From NCBI RefSeq assembly GCF_900107795.1, contig NZ_FNRL01000006.1:229418-293417 (forward strand): a DNA stretch of 64,000 bases, in the 5' to 3' direction. This DNA is from Chitinophaga terrae (ex Kim and Jung 2007) (GTDB lineage Bacteria > Bacteroidota > Bacteroidia > Chitinophagales > Chitinophagaceae). Of this stretch, positions 34,385-42,393 are shown piece by piece. Under the pieces are notes generated by a model that searched no databases, was not told the origin of the DNA, and worked only from the letters and a program-made list of their open reading frames with translations. Position numbers and translations under genes: made by a program. Each line of letters starts with the position of its first letter. Position 1 is the first letter of the stretch.

Positions 34385-35386
34385 ATGATAAAAGTTGCAA
34401 TAAACGGATTCGGAAGAATCGGAAGAATGACCTTCAGGAAACTTTTCGGTAATAACGAGGTGGAAGTTGTTGCATTGAACGACCTGAGCACCCCCGAAAT
34501 GCTTGCTTATTTGCTGAAATATGATTCTATACACGGGGTATTCCCTTATACGGTAAGCAGCACAGAGAAGGCGCTGACCGTTGACGGTAAAGAAGTGGCG
34601 GTTTATGCCGAAAGAAACCCTGAAAACCTGCCCTGGAAAGCGCTGGACATAGATGTGGTTTTAGAATGTACAGGGATCTTCGAATCGAAAGAGAAAGCGG
34701 CGCTGCATCTGAAAGCGGGCGCAAGAAAAGTGATCGTATCCGCGCCTTCCGATAAAAATGTAAAGACCATCGTTTACAACGTTAACCACCAGTTGCTGAA
34801 CAAGGAAGATGTGCTTATCAGTGCAGCATCCTGTACAACCAACTGCCTGGCGCCTATGGCCAAGGTGTTGAATGACAGGTTCGGAATTATTACCGGCCAG
34901 ATGAACACCATACACGCCTATACGAATTCTCAACCCCTGATGGACACGCCTGATCCGAAAAATGGTTTCCGCAAATCCAGGGCGGCCGCAGATAGCATTG
35001 TTCCCTACACCACAGGAGCAGCCAAAGCTATAGGTTTAGTGATCCCTGAACTGAACGGGAAACTGGATGGATCTTCCCAACGCGTTCCTGTGCATACCGG
35101 TTCGGTAGTTGAACTGTATACCCTGCTCAGCAAAGAGACCAGCGAGAAAGAAGTGAATGAAGTAATGAAGGCTGCCGCCAACGAGTCGTACGGGTATAAC
35201 GAAGATCCCATTGTATCGCAGGACATAGTGGGCATGAGTTACGGCTCCCTGTTCGACGCCACTCAAACCAAGATCACAGGGATCGGCGATAAACAATTGG
35301 TGAAATCAGTGTCGTGGTACGACAATGAGATGTCGTTCGTTTCCCAGTTAACCCGGTTACTGATCTATTTCGGCAATATAAAATAG
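34385..35386 (+). CDS. gap: Glyceraldehyde-3-phosphate dehydrogenase, type I
   Basis: 333 residues from ATG 34385, the usual length. NAD-binding start MIKVAINGFGRIGRMTFRKL, catalytic Cys150 in SAASCTTNCLAP, then TIHAYTN and the C-terminal SWYDNEMSF. It oxidises glyceraldehyde 3-phosphate to 1,3-bisphosphoglycerate in glycolysis, or the reverse in gluconeogenesis. It stands alone; whether it is the only GAPDH of the genome cannot be seen here. The stop is 2 bp from the stop of the convergent regulator gene. Confidence 0.97.
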   Translation: MIKVAINGFGRIGRMTFRKLFGNNEVEVVALNDLSTPEMLAYLLKYDSIHGVFPYTVSSTEKALTVDGKEVAVYAERNPENLPWKALDIDVVLECTGIFESKEKAALHLKAGARKVIVSAPSDKNVKTIVYNVNHQLLNKEDVLISAASCTTNCLAPMAKVLNDRFGIITGQMNTIHAYTNSQPLMDTPDPKNGFRKSRAAADSIVPYTTGAAKAIGLVIPELNGKLDGSSQRVPVHTGSVVELYTLLSKETSEKEVNEVMKAAANESYGYNEDPIVSQDIVGMSYGSLFDATQTKITGIGDKQLVKSVSWYDNEMSFVSQLTRLLIYFGNIK

Positions 35387-35388
35387 GC

Positions 35389-36372
35389 TTACGCGAAACT
35401 TTTCCTGTAAGCAGCCGGGGTGGTATTAAGATGGCGGACAAACAGCCTTCTTAAACCATTGGCATCGCCCGCTCCGCATTCTACAGCAATTTCATCCAGG
35501 CTTAAACGGGTTTCTTCGAGGCGGCGGCGGGCAGCTTCCACCCTGGCTTTTTCAACGAACTTGGCAGGAGTGATTCCTGCTTCCCTGTAAAATACCCTTG
35601 AAAAATTGCGGGAGCTCATGGATGCTTTGGCGGCAAGGCGCTCTACCGACAGGTCTTCATCCAGGTGTTCCTGTATCCATTGCAGGCTGTCTTTTACCGG
35701 CCTGTAATCCGTTTTCTGGGTTCTGAGGATGTTGCTGAACTGCGACTGGTTACCGGGGCGCTTCAGGTATAATACCAGTATCCTGGATACTTCTATGGCT
35801 ACTTCTCTTCCCAGGTCTTCCTCTACCAATGCCAAAGTAAGATCTATACCCGTAGATATTCCAGCGGAAGTGTAAATAGTTCCCTGCTTAATATAGATAG
35901 GGTCTTTCTCTACTTTAACGGCGGGATATTTTTCAGCCAGTTTATCGTGAAGCTGCCAGTGAGTGGTGGCGCGGCGGCCGTTCAGCAAGCCGGTTTCGGC
36001 GAGGATAAAAGCGCCGGCGCAAATAGATGCAATGCGGGTCTTTGGTTTCGTCTTATGCAGTTTCAGTATCCATTTCAGGATATGAGGCGGCGCTTCTTTC
36101 CTGTACCCTCCCCTGCCGGCAATGATCACAGTATCTACCGGGTAACGTATTCCCGCTATTCCTCCTTCACAGATCACCGGCATGCCCGAAGAAGTAGGAA
36201 CAGCCATGGAATCGTCCATCGATACAAGATGGGTCGTATAGTATCTATCTCCTGCCTTCCTGTACCTGGCCATGTATTCGGATGTTTTGGAAAAAACTTC
36301 CAGGGGCCCTGCCACATCTAATATGGAAGTCTGGGGTGGCACCAGTATGACAATATGCTTTGTTTTATCCAT
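35389..36372 (-). CDS. GlxA-family transcriptional regulator (DJ-1/PfpI + AraC)
   Basis: 327 residues from ATG 36372 (MDKTKHIVILVPPQ). N-terminal DJ-1/PfpI domain (about 5-185) with the nucleophile elbow ASICAGAFILAETGLLNGRR and TTHW; C-terminal AraC helix-turn-helix (about 225-325) with LDEDLSVERLAAKASMSSRN, FSRVFYREAGITPAKFVEKA and ETRLSLDEIAVECGAGD. Regulators of this kind sense small metabolites and act on nearby genes, but no obvious target is adjacent. Confidence 0.9.
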   Translation of the reverse strand: MDKTKHIVILVPPQTSILDVAGPLEVFSKTSEYMARYRKAGDRYYTTHLVSMDDSMAVPTSSGMPVICEGGIAGIRYPVDTVIIAGRGGYRKEAPPHILKWILKLHKTKPKTRIASICAGAFILAETGLLNGRRATTHWQLHDKLAEKYPAVKVEKDPIYIKQGTIYTSAGISTGIDLTLALVEEDLGREVAIEVSRILVLYLKRPGNQSQFSNILRTQKTDYRPVKDSLQWIQEHLDEDLSVERLAAKASMSSRNFSRVFYREAGITPAKFVEKARVEAARRRLEETRLSLDEIAVECGAGDANGLRRLFVRHLNTTPAAYRKSFA

Positions 36373-36460
36373 GTTGGCAGAAATTGCATTTTTATGCAAA
36401 AATAAGACATTTACTGCCAATAAATATCCCAGGCGCTGAAAACGATAGTTTTTCCTGCTA

Positions 36461-37324
36461 CTACCTTCTACATTTTATAAACAGGAACCTGAAAGGCGGC
36501 TTGCCGGGCATGGCGCCATGCGGTTCCTCAATCTCGAAAACCTCTCTCAGGCCCGCATGTTCAAACTCTTTCCTGGCAGCGGCTTCGTCGTAGAAAAAGA
36601 GCTCCGCGCCTTTCCCGATCCTGAAAGTATCCTCTCCCACTTTCTCCCCTTTACCATAGTTTGGGGAGCGCCTGGAAATCACGGTAAAGATCATCCAGCC
36701 TCCGGGCTTCAGCTGCCTGTAACAGTCTGCAATCATCTTCTTTCTCTGCTCAGCATTTAACAGGTATAGCAATCCATGGCAAAAGATGCCTTCATAGAGC
36801 CGGTAGTTGAACGGCATATCGGTAACAGAACCTTCATATATCCTGATACTGCTTCCGTAGTGCTTCCTCGCCATTTCAACAGCCGTTGCCGATATCTCTA
36901 TGCCCGTCACTTTTATCCCGTTAGCTATAAACTCTGCTGCATTCCGGCCATAGCCAATACCGGGGATGAGTATATCTTTTATGTTGTTCTCCCGGAACCA
37001 TTCCATCGCCAGCCTGGCGGAAGCGGAAGGCTGAAATCCCCACATTTCCCGGTGTTCAATAAAACTGTTGTCCCAGAACGATCTCATATCGCCGGTTGCA
37101 TCTTTGCAAACAAGGTCGGGGATCACTTTGCATACATATCCCAGGCTTTCCACCGTTTCGGCGACCATGCCGGCATCTACCATATCATCTTCTATACGCA
37201 ATATTTTTTCCGGGTCATCCAGGTCGAAACTGATCCTGGCGCCTGGCAACAAGCGGGCAAGCGCATCATAAACCCCGCCGGCCTGCTCCTGGTTCGTAAT
37301 GTTTGTCTTAAATATCTCTATCAC
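36461..37324 (-). CDS. SAM methyltransferase with HMA-like N-terminal domain
   Basis: 287 residues. Residues 1-70 (MIEIFKTNITNQEQAGGVYD, LPGARISFDLDDPEKILRIE) resemble the ferredoxin-like HMA fold but lack the CxxC metal motif. Residues ~75-287 are a class I methyltransferase: glycine loop ILIPGIGYGRNAAEFIANG, acidic GIEIS, and YEGIFCHGLLYLLNAEQRK followed by LKPGGWMIF. Substrate unknown. Its promoter region carries palindromes shared with a divergent HxlR gene, suggesting control by that regulator. Confidence 0.85.
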   Translation of the reverse strand: MIEIFKTNITNQEQAGGVYDALARLLPGARISFDLDDPEKILRIEDDMVDAGMVAETVESLGYVCKVIPDLVCKDATGDMRSFWDNSFIEHREMWGFQPSASARLAMEWFRENNIKDILIPGIGYGRNAAEFIANGIKVTGIEISATAVEMARKHYGSSIRIYEGSVTDMPFNYRLYEGIFCHGLLYLLNAEQRKKMIADCYRQLKPGGWMIFTVISRRSPNYGKGEKVGEDTFRIGKGAELFFYDEAAARKEFEHAGLREVFEIEEPHGAMPGKPPFRFLFIKCRR

Positions 37325-37379
37325 TTCTCAATTCATTTTATCTTTTAAAATCTTCCGTGTTCATTTTCTTCTACAGGGG

Positions 37380-37406
37380 CAAAAGTAACTACCTTTACTA
37401 TCCAAA
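37380..37406 (-). promoter_or_regulatory. Promoter of methyltransferase gene
   Basis: On the minus strand a TACTTTTG box (37387-37380) fits TAnnTTTG, with TTTG at 37406-37403 as upstream element, 15 bp spacing. The upstream element lies within the first HxlR-type dyad. Confidence 0.5.
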
Positions 37407-37440
37407 CGATAGCGCTTCCCCATCGGATAGCGCTATCCGA
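37398..37440. promoter_or_regulatory. Operator pair between methyltransferase and HxlR genes
   Basis: A perfect 18-bp palindrome built on CGGATAG/CTATCCG (37423-37440) and an upstream dyad CTATC-N5-GATAG (37398-37412). Both contain GATAGCGC, 18 bp apart, i.e. roughly two helical turns. The likely binder is the HxlR protein encoded at 37468. Confidence 0.65.
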
Positions 37441-37467
37441 AATGACAGTAAGTATAAAAATGAAATT

Positions 37468-37796
37468 ATGGCAGAAGAAGATTGCTCAAAAGCCATGCTT
37501 TCTATTAAAGACGCCCTGGAAGCGGTAGAAGGCAGATGGAAGTTATTGATCCTCTATGCAGCGGTCCTAAACGGTTTAAAGAGCTTTCGAGGGAAGTAAG
37601 CGGGATCACAGACAAAACATTGTCCAGGGAACTGAAGAGCATGCAACTCAATAAACTGATCAGGCGGGAAGTACATGATACGGCGCCCCCGACGGTGGAA
37701 TATACCGTTACAGAACATGGCAAATCGCTGCGGAAAGTATTGTACGAATTATGGAGCTGGGGCAGGGAACACCGCAGGGAAATCATCGGGAAATAA
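37468..37796 (+). pseudogene. HxlR-family regulator, frameshifted
   Basis: From ATG 37468 the first frame gives MAEEDCSKAMLSIKDALEAV then EGRWKLLILYA, the start of an HxlR winged helix. Near 37560 homology jumps to another frame: SGPKRFKELSREVSGITDKT, LSRELKSMQLNKLIRREVHD, PPTVEYTVTEHGKSL, to the stop at 37796. Neither frame alone is a complete HxlR protein. One missing base (or seven) at about 37555-37563 explains it; by family pattern two residues after ILYA may also be missing, favouring seven. Either a recent pseudogene or a sequencing error. Confidence 0.85.
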
Positions 37797-37823
37797 GGAA
37801 CGGGACCGATTCCGCCCCGTTCC
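37797..37823. terminator. Hairpin between convergent genes
   Basis: 8-bp stem GGAACGGG / CCCGTTCC between the HxlR stop and the convergent isochorismatase stop. No T-run follows, so termination is only suggested by position. Confidence 0.4.
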
Positions 37824-37832
37824 TCTGCATGT

Positions 37833-38393
37833 CTATCGACTCCAGTCTTCGCAGGCAGTAATAGTCGCCAGCCGTGCAAACACTGAATCCATCAGCACCT
37901 GGTGAACATTATCGTCGCGGTCTTTGCACCCGTCGCTCAATACCGTTATCCGGTAGTCCTTATCTGCGGCTTCCAATAATGTAGCCAGCACTACCCCGCT
38001 GGTAATAACGCCCGACAATACCAGGTGCCTGATACCCTGGGAACGTAAAATAACCTCAAGGTCGCTGCCTGTGAAGGTGCTATAGCGTTTCTTCACCACC
38101 ACCACTTCGTTGCCTTCGGGCGCCAGCGCAGGAGCGATCTTCATCATGGCTTCGGGACTGATTCCCTGCATCCTGGTCTTTATCTGGCTGAATGCCTTAT
38201 GTTCCGGGCTAACTTCCGGGAAACCTTCCCTGAAGGCCACTACGCCATAAATGACCGGGATGCCCGTTTCACGGGCATGCTTAATCGCTTTTGCAACATT
38301 TGAGACAAGCTGTTCACTGCCCGGCAGTGAATTGATCAGCACTTCCTGCATATCCATCACCAGCAGTGCGGTGTCTGTCTTTTGCTGTACCAT
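37833..38393 (-). CDS. Isochorismatase-fold hydrolase lacking the usual cysteine
   Basis: 186 residues. Fold motifs: DTALLVMDMQEVLI with Asp14, VVVVKKRYSTFTGSDLEVIL with the Lys, and VLSGVITSGVVLATLLEAAD. In cysteine hydrolases the last motif usually has Cys where Val134 stands here, so the amidase-type mechanism is unlikely; the TSGVVL form occurs in a large subfamily, and isochorismatases also do without this Cys. Substrate unknown. It is followed upstream by an MFS exporter gene 11 bp away, so the two are probably co-transcribed. Confidence 0.85.
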   Translation of the reverse strand: MVQQKTDTALLVMDMQEVLINSLPGSEQLVSNVAKAIKHARETGIPVIYGVVAFREGFPEVSPEHKAFSQIKTRMQGISPEAMMKIAPALAPEGNEVVVVKKRYSTFTGSDLEVILRSQGIRHLVLSGVITSGVVLATLLEAADKDYRITVLSDGCKDRDDNVHQVLMDSVFARLATITACEDWSR

Positions 38394-38404
38394 CGCTTAA
38401 TGTA

Positions 38405-39643
38405 TTACTTGTTATGAACTAATAATTCTGACGGTTTATATTCTGTTTGTAAAAAACGATAGAAGATGCCGGTGATCAGCAAACAAATCAGTCCCTGGAT
38501 GAGCATACACGTTTGCGGATGGATGCTCTTAGCTAACCAACCTACCAGCAAGGCGCCCAACGGCATAGTACCGAAAGCCGCCATGGCAAAGAAGCCTACT
38601 ACCCTGCCGCGGAGCCGGGCCGACGACACCGTTTGGATCACCGTATTACAGATTGGAATAACCGACATAGTGCCAAATCCGCAGATAAAGCATAATAACA
38701 GGTACAACGACAACACCGGGGTGTAAGCCATGATCATCAACCCAACTCCTAAAACAACCAGGTTCATAAAGAGAATGCGTTTCAGCCTGCCGGCATCCTT
38801 CTGCGAGGCCAGGAATAACGTACTTGTCAACGCTCCGATCCCTGTAGCGGCATTAATAAAGCCATAGGTGGCGGCGCTGCCTTTAAACACATCGCGGGCA
38901 TAAAAGGGCTGCAATGTATTGTAAGTAGCTACAAACATGCATATTAACGCCATCAGGGCCAGGATCCGGCCAATTTCACTGTGTGTACGGGTATATGCCA
39001 ACCCTTCTTTAAAATCGGCCCAGGCATTTTTGCCGCGGGCAACCTGCTGTTTCTTTGGAAATTCCATGAGCGTAAGACAAATGATCACCGCCACAAAACT
39101 GACAGCGTTGGCAACGAAACAAATCGTTGCGCCATATTTGGCGAGCACGATGCCGGAAAGAGCGGGGCCTACCAACCTCGACAGGTTGTTTAAAGATGAG
39201 TTCATGGCGATAGCGCTTGGAAGATCCTCTTTATTAGGTACTATATCGTTCACCATAGCCTGACGGGAAGGTACATCGTAAGCGTTGGCCAGGCCCAGTA
39301 CCACGCTAAGCCCCAGCATACCCCAGATCGGCGTGGCGCTGTAATGATACACCAATGTAAGGGCAACCGCCTGCAACGCAGAAACCACCTGCGTTGCCAT
39401 CAGCACTTTATACCGATCGTGCCTGTCGGCTGCGATTCCGCCAGCCGGCGACAACAGGAAAGACGGGAACTGTTCTGCGAAAGTGGTCAGTCCAACCAGG
39501 AACACAGAATGCGTAAGGGTATAAACTACCCAGATCACTGCCGTTCGTTGCATCCACATCCCGATGCGCGATACCAGCTGTCCATAAAAGAACAGGCTAT
39601 AGTTACGCGATTTAAAAGCGCTGAAAGTATGTTGAAGATCCAT
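38405..39643 (-). CDS. MFS exporter (EntS/DHA3-like)
   Basis: 412 residues, about 12 hydrophobic segments. N-terminal FSAFKSRNYSLFFYGQLVSRIG with SRIGMWMQRTAVIWVVYTLT and the loop motif GGIAADRHDRYKVLMATQ are characteristic of the DHA3 group to which enterobactin exporter EntS and macrolide pumps belong. It should export a small molecule across the inner membrane. A TetR regulator gene lies 47 bp upstream and a TetR-type operator is 8 bp before the start. Confidence 0.9.
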   Translation of the reverse strand: MDLQHTFSAFKSRNYSLFFYGQLVSRIGMWMQRTAVIWVVYTLTHSVFLVGLTTFAEQFPSFLLSPAGGIAADRHDRYKVLMATQVVSALQAVALTLVYHYSATPIWGMLGLSVVLGLANAYDVPSRQAMVNDIVPNKEDLPSAIAMNSSLNNLSRLVGPALSGIVLAKYGATICFVANAVSFVAVIICLTLMEFPKKQQVARGKNAWADFKEGLAYTRTHSEIGRILALMALICMFVATYNTLQPFYARDVFKGSAATYGFINAATGIGALTSTLFLASQKDAGRLKRILFMNLVVLGVGLMIMAYTPVLSLYLLLCFICGFGTMSVIPICNTVIQTVSSARLRGRVVGFFAMAAFGTMPLGALLVGWLAKSIHPQTCMLIQGLICLLITGIFYRFLQTEYKPSELLVHNK

Positions 39644-39650
39644 TTTTTTA

Positions 39651-39671
39651 GACTAAATTCATTTTTTGGTC
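39651..39671. promoter_or_regulatory. TetR-type operator before MFS gene
   Basis: GACTAAA-N7-TTTGGTC, with flanking T-run and A-run, same design as the site at 40319-40339 (one mismatch in the left arm). It lies between the TetR and MFS genes. Confidence 0.65.
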
Positions 39672-39690
39672 GAAAAAATCGCAAAAAAAT

Positions 39691-40284
39691 TTATTGCAAC
39701 CCGCGGTGGAAAAGCTGGCAGAACGCTGTCAGCGCCTGTTCCGGCTGTTCATTTGTTCCAAACATGGTTATTTCCCTGTTCATCCCGCGAAGTGCAGAAA
39801 GGAATATAAATACCGCCTGCTCCACTCCTGCCGCTTCCAGTTGTTTGATCTCACCGCTTTCCGCTCCCTGGATCAATAACTGCTGAACGATCACTTTTTC
39901 CTTTTGCAAATAACGCAGATGTACATCTTTTTTTGCTTCATTATATCTTGAGAGCGCTTCCGCATCCATCCCTGTTTCCATAGCCCGGTACAGGGATTTT
40001 CGCTTTTTCGTCACTTCAAATTTCACCATGGCAAAAGCCTGGAGCTTGTCCAGCAGGGAGGAACGGCTGCTGATCCGCTTCATGGTTTCCAGCAGGATAT
40101 CATTGATCTCTGTTTCCAGCACCGCATTGAATATTTCTTCCTTGCTTTTGAAATAATAATACATGGAACTCTTGCCCATGCCTGCAGCCTTCGCCACATC
40201 TTCCATGGTTACCATGCCCAGGCCCTTTTCCTGGAAAAGCTGCCGGGCGGTGATTAAAATCTGATTTCTTTTATCTGAAGCCAT
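39691..40284 (-). CDS. TetR-family transcriptional regulator
   Basis: 197 residues from ATG 40284 (MASDKRNQILITARQLFQEK); the longer in-frame reading from 40392 would run through its own promoter and operator. HTH: VTMEDVAKAAGMGKSSMYYY followed by FKSKEEIFNAV. The C-terminal ligand domain is divergent. It lies upstream of the MFS exporter and both are preceded by near-identical dyads, so it most likely represses itself and the exporter until a substrate binds. Confidence 0.92.
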   Translation of the reverse strand: MASDKRNQILITARQLFQEKGLGMVTMEDVAKAAGMGKSSMYYYFKSKEEIFNAVLETEINDILLETMKRISSRSSLLDKLQAFAMVKFEVTKKRKSLYRAMETGMDAEALSRYNEAKKDVHLRYLQKEKVIVQQLLIQGAESGEIKQLEAAGVEQAVFIFLSALRGMNREITMFGTNEQPEQALTAFCQLFHRGLQ

Positions 40285-40300
40285 AAATAAGTACCGGGAA

Positions 40301-40308
40301 CAAAGGTA
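40301..40308 (-). promoter_or_regulatory. Promoter -7 box of TetR gene
   Basis: Minus-strand TACCTTTG (TAnnTTTG type), 16 bp before the TetR start and directly downstream of the operator at 40319-40339. Confidence 0.5.
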
Positions 40309-40318
40309 TAACTTTTTA

Positions 40319-40339
40319 GACCAAAAATTAAATTTGGTC
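40319..40339. promoter_or_regulatory. TetR-type operator before tetR gene
   Basis: Perfect arms GACCAAA and TTTGGTC around a seven-base centre, positioned just upstream of the tetR -7 box so that binding would block RNA polymerase. Confidence 0.7.
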
Positions 40340-40407
40340 GAAAATAAATTTAGAAGATGTTTTCTTCCCTCCAACCGTATCTTTGTAGCCAATAATTAAG
40401 CATATTA

Positions 40408-40440
40408 CCGGGGCTGGCCTTTCCACTGGGCCAGCCCCGG
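40408..40440. other. Strong hairpin between SDR and TetR genes
   Basis: Perfect 12-bp GC-rich stem (arms 40408-40419 and 40429-40440, CCGGGGCTGGCC type), loop of 9. No T-run on either side. It may end SDR transcription or insulate the tetR promoter. Confidence 0.5.
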
Positions 40441-40482
40441 CACCAGGCATAACCTGCAAGATCTATCACTGCACTACTTTGA

Positions 40483-41235
40483 TCAGCGGATAACCGATAC
40501 TCCTGCATCGACTTTAAGCTCAGTGCCGTGAATATAGGAAGCCTCCTGCGAACCGAGGAACAGAACAGCGTTCGCTATTTCTTCCGGCTCACCGAACCGC
40601 TTAAACGGGATAGTAGGAATAATACCCGCAATTGCCTGGTCGATCTGGCTGGCGTCCATACCTGTATTATTGAAAATATTGGTTTTGATATAACCGGGAC
40701 TGATGCCGTTGATGCGGATATTCTTTGCCGTGAGTTCTGCTGCGAATGTGAGGATGAATGATTGTACAGCGGCTTTGGCAGCGGAGTAAACGGAGAAGTT
40801 TGCGGTTCCCACTTCTGTTACAAAAGAAGTATTAAGGACGATAGAGCTGCCTGGTTTCATAAGAGGCAGTATTTGCTGAACAGTAAAAAAACTTCCTTTT
40901 ACGAGCATGTTGAATAGTTCGTCGAAGTGGGCTTCATCCACATTTTCTATAGGCGCAAATTTTCCATAGCCGGCATTTGCAAACAACAAATCGATATGCG
41001 TTGTAAATTGTCTTACCTGGTTGGGAAGCTCCAGGATATCCGCCATCTTCCCGGCATTTGATACAATTCCGAAGGCGTTATCTCCCAGTTGCGCTATGGC
41101 TTTGTTGACAGTATCTGCGCTTCGGCCGGTGATAATTGCTTTTCCGCCTTCCCGGATAAATTGCGCAGCGGTGGCATACCCCATTCCATTTGTTCCGCCG
41201 GTAATGAGTGCAAACTTGTTTTTAAATCTTTCCAT
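40483..41235 (-). CDS. Short-chain dehydrogenase/reductase
   Basis: 250 residues, the classical SDR length. Cofactor loop ALITGGTNGMGYATA (9-23), NAG in FANAGYGKF, catalytic Ser in NTSFVTEVG, and Tyr150/Lys154 in YSAAKAA; then ISPGYIKTNIF. The residues after the glycine loop (ITGRSADTVN) suggest NADPH. Oxidises or reduces an unknown alcohol or ketone in the cytoplasm. It is a single gene upstream of a hairpin and the TetR/MFS unit. Confidence 0.92.
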   Translation of the reverse strand: MERFKNKFALITGGTNGMGYATAAQFIREGGKAIITGRSADTVNKAIAQLGDNAFGIVSNAGKMADILELPNQVRQFTTHIDLLFANAGYGKFAPIENVDEAHFDELFNMLVKGSFFTVQQILPLMKPGSSIVLNTSFVTEVGTANFSVYSAAKAAVQSFILTFAAELTAKNIRINGISPGYIKTNIFNNTGMDASQIDQAIAGIIPTIPFKRFGEPEEIANAVLFLGSQEASYIHGTELKVDAGVSVIR

Positions 41236-41350
41236 TATTTATGTTTGAAATTCATTGCAAAAATGAAGTTCATTGGAGAGATAGAAAATCCGATTCTTGC
41301 TAAGTTTGATAGGGTGTTCAGAAGAGATTATGGAAATTATTAAACTGTTT

Positions 41351-41388
41351 AAAAAAGAAAAGCCCCCGGCTTATACCGGGAGCTCTTC
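41351..41388 (-). terminator. Terminator of asnA
   Basis: On the minus strand an 8-bp GC stem (arms 41376-41383 and 41362-41369, one G-U pair) extended by A-T pairs is followed by TTTTCTTTTTT. It lies 16 bp past the asnA stop. Confidence 0.8.
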
Positions 41389-41403
41389 TATAAAAAATAT
41401 CAA

Positions 41404-42393
41404 TTATCTAACGCCTTCCGGCCATACGCTTGCCTGCACATCCGCGATATGCTTTTGCTGCAACAGCAGCATGCAAAGCCTGGATTGACCGATACCGCCA
41501 CCCATTGACAATGGGTAGGTGCTGCTTAACACGTTACTGTGAAATTCCATTTCTGCGCGTTGCTCGCAATTCTTTGCCTTAAGCTGTTTGCGCAGCGCGG
41601 CAGCGTCTACCCGGATACCCATCGAAGATATTTCCAGGGCGGCATTCAGGGCCGGGTTCCAGATAATGAGGTCGCCGTTCAGACCAGTATGACCATCTTC
41701 GTTGGCAGTGGTCCAATCGTCGTAGTCGGGGGCTCTGTCGTCGTGTACCTGGCTGTTACTGAGTGGTGCGCCGATGCCAATGATAAAGATAGCGCCGTAT
41801 TTTTTTGCGCAGGCGTTTTCCCTTTCTTTAGGCGTCAGGTTAGGGTATTGCTGCAGCAGTGTTTCGCTATGAATGAAGTGAACGGTTTCCGGCAGCTCCA
41901 GGCCTGCTTCTCCTTCTTCCTTTAACCTGTTATTGGTAGCCACCAGGGCGGCATAAATAGCCAGCACCGTTTCTTTCAGGTATGCGATATTCCTATCGGT
42001 AACGGCAATACGTTTTTCCCAGTCCCATTGGTCCACGAAAAAACTATGGATAGGCGAGATCACTTCATCCGGTCTGATGGCTCGCATATCGGTAACGATG
42101 CCGTGACCGGCAGGTATTTCCAATTCGTGCAAACGTTTCCTTTTCCATTTGGCGAGGGATTGAACAATTTCGACGCCGCCGTTCACCCCTTTCAATTGAA
42201 AAACTACAGGTCTTTCGACGCCATTCAGGTCATCGTTCAACCCTGTTCCGGATTTAACAAACAAAGGCGCTGCCACTTTAGTCAGCGATAACTGTTTACA
42301 TAACTGTGTGGAAAAATAGTCCTTAATAAAGGCGATGGCTTTTTCCCGGGCCAGCAAACTACTTTGGCTGGCTGCTTGAAGAACTGAAGACAT
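41404..42393 (-). CDS. asnA: Aspartate-ammonia ligase (AsnA)
   Basis: 329 residues, the usual size. Ammonia-dependent asparagine synthetase related to class II aminoacyl-tRNA synthetases: LTKVAAPLFVKSGTGLNDDL, VFQLKGVNGGVEIVQSLAKW, HGIVTDMRAIRPDE, HSFFVDQWDWEKRI, and the C-terminal YPLSMGGGIGQSRL. It makes asparagine from aspartate, ammonia and ATP in the cytoplasm. A single gene with its own terminator and a long AT-rich upstream region. Confidence 0.96.
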   Translation of the reverse strand: MSSVLQAASQSSLLAREKAIAFIKDYFSTQLCKQLSLTKVAAPLFVKSGTGLNDDLNGVERPVVFQLKGVNGGVEIVQSLAKWKRKRLHELEIPAGHGIVTDMRAIRPDEVISPIHSFFVDQWDWEKRIAVTDRNIAYLKETVLAIYAALVATNNRLKEEGEAGLELPETVHFIHSETLLQQYPNLTPKERENACAKKYGAIFIIGIGAPLSNSQVHDDRAPDYDDWTTANEDGHTGLNGDLIIWNPALNAALEISSMGIRVDAAALRKQLKAKNCEQRAEMEFHSNVLSSTYPLSMGGGIGQSRLCMLLLQQKHIADVQASVWPEGVR

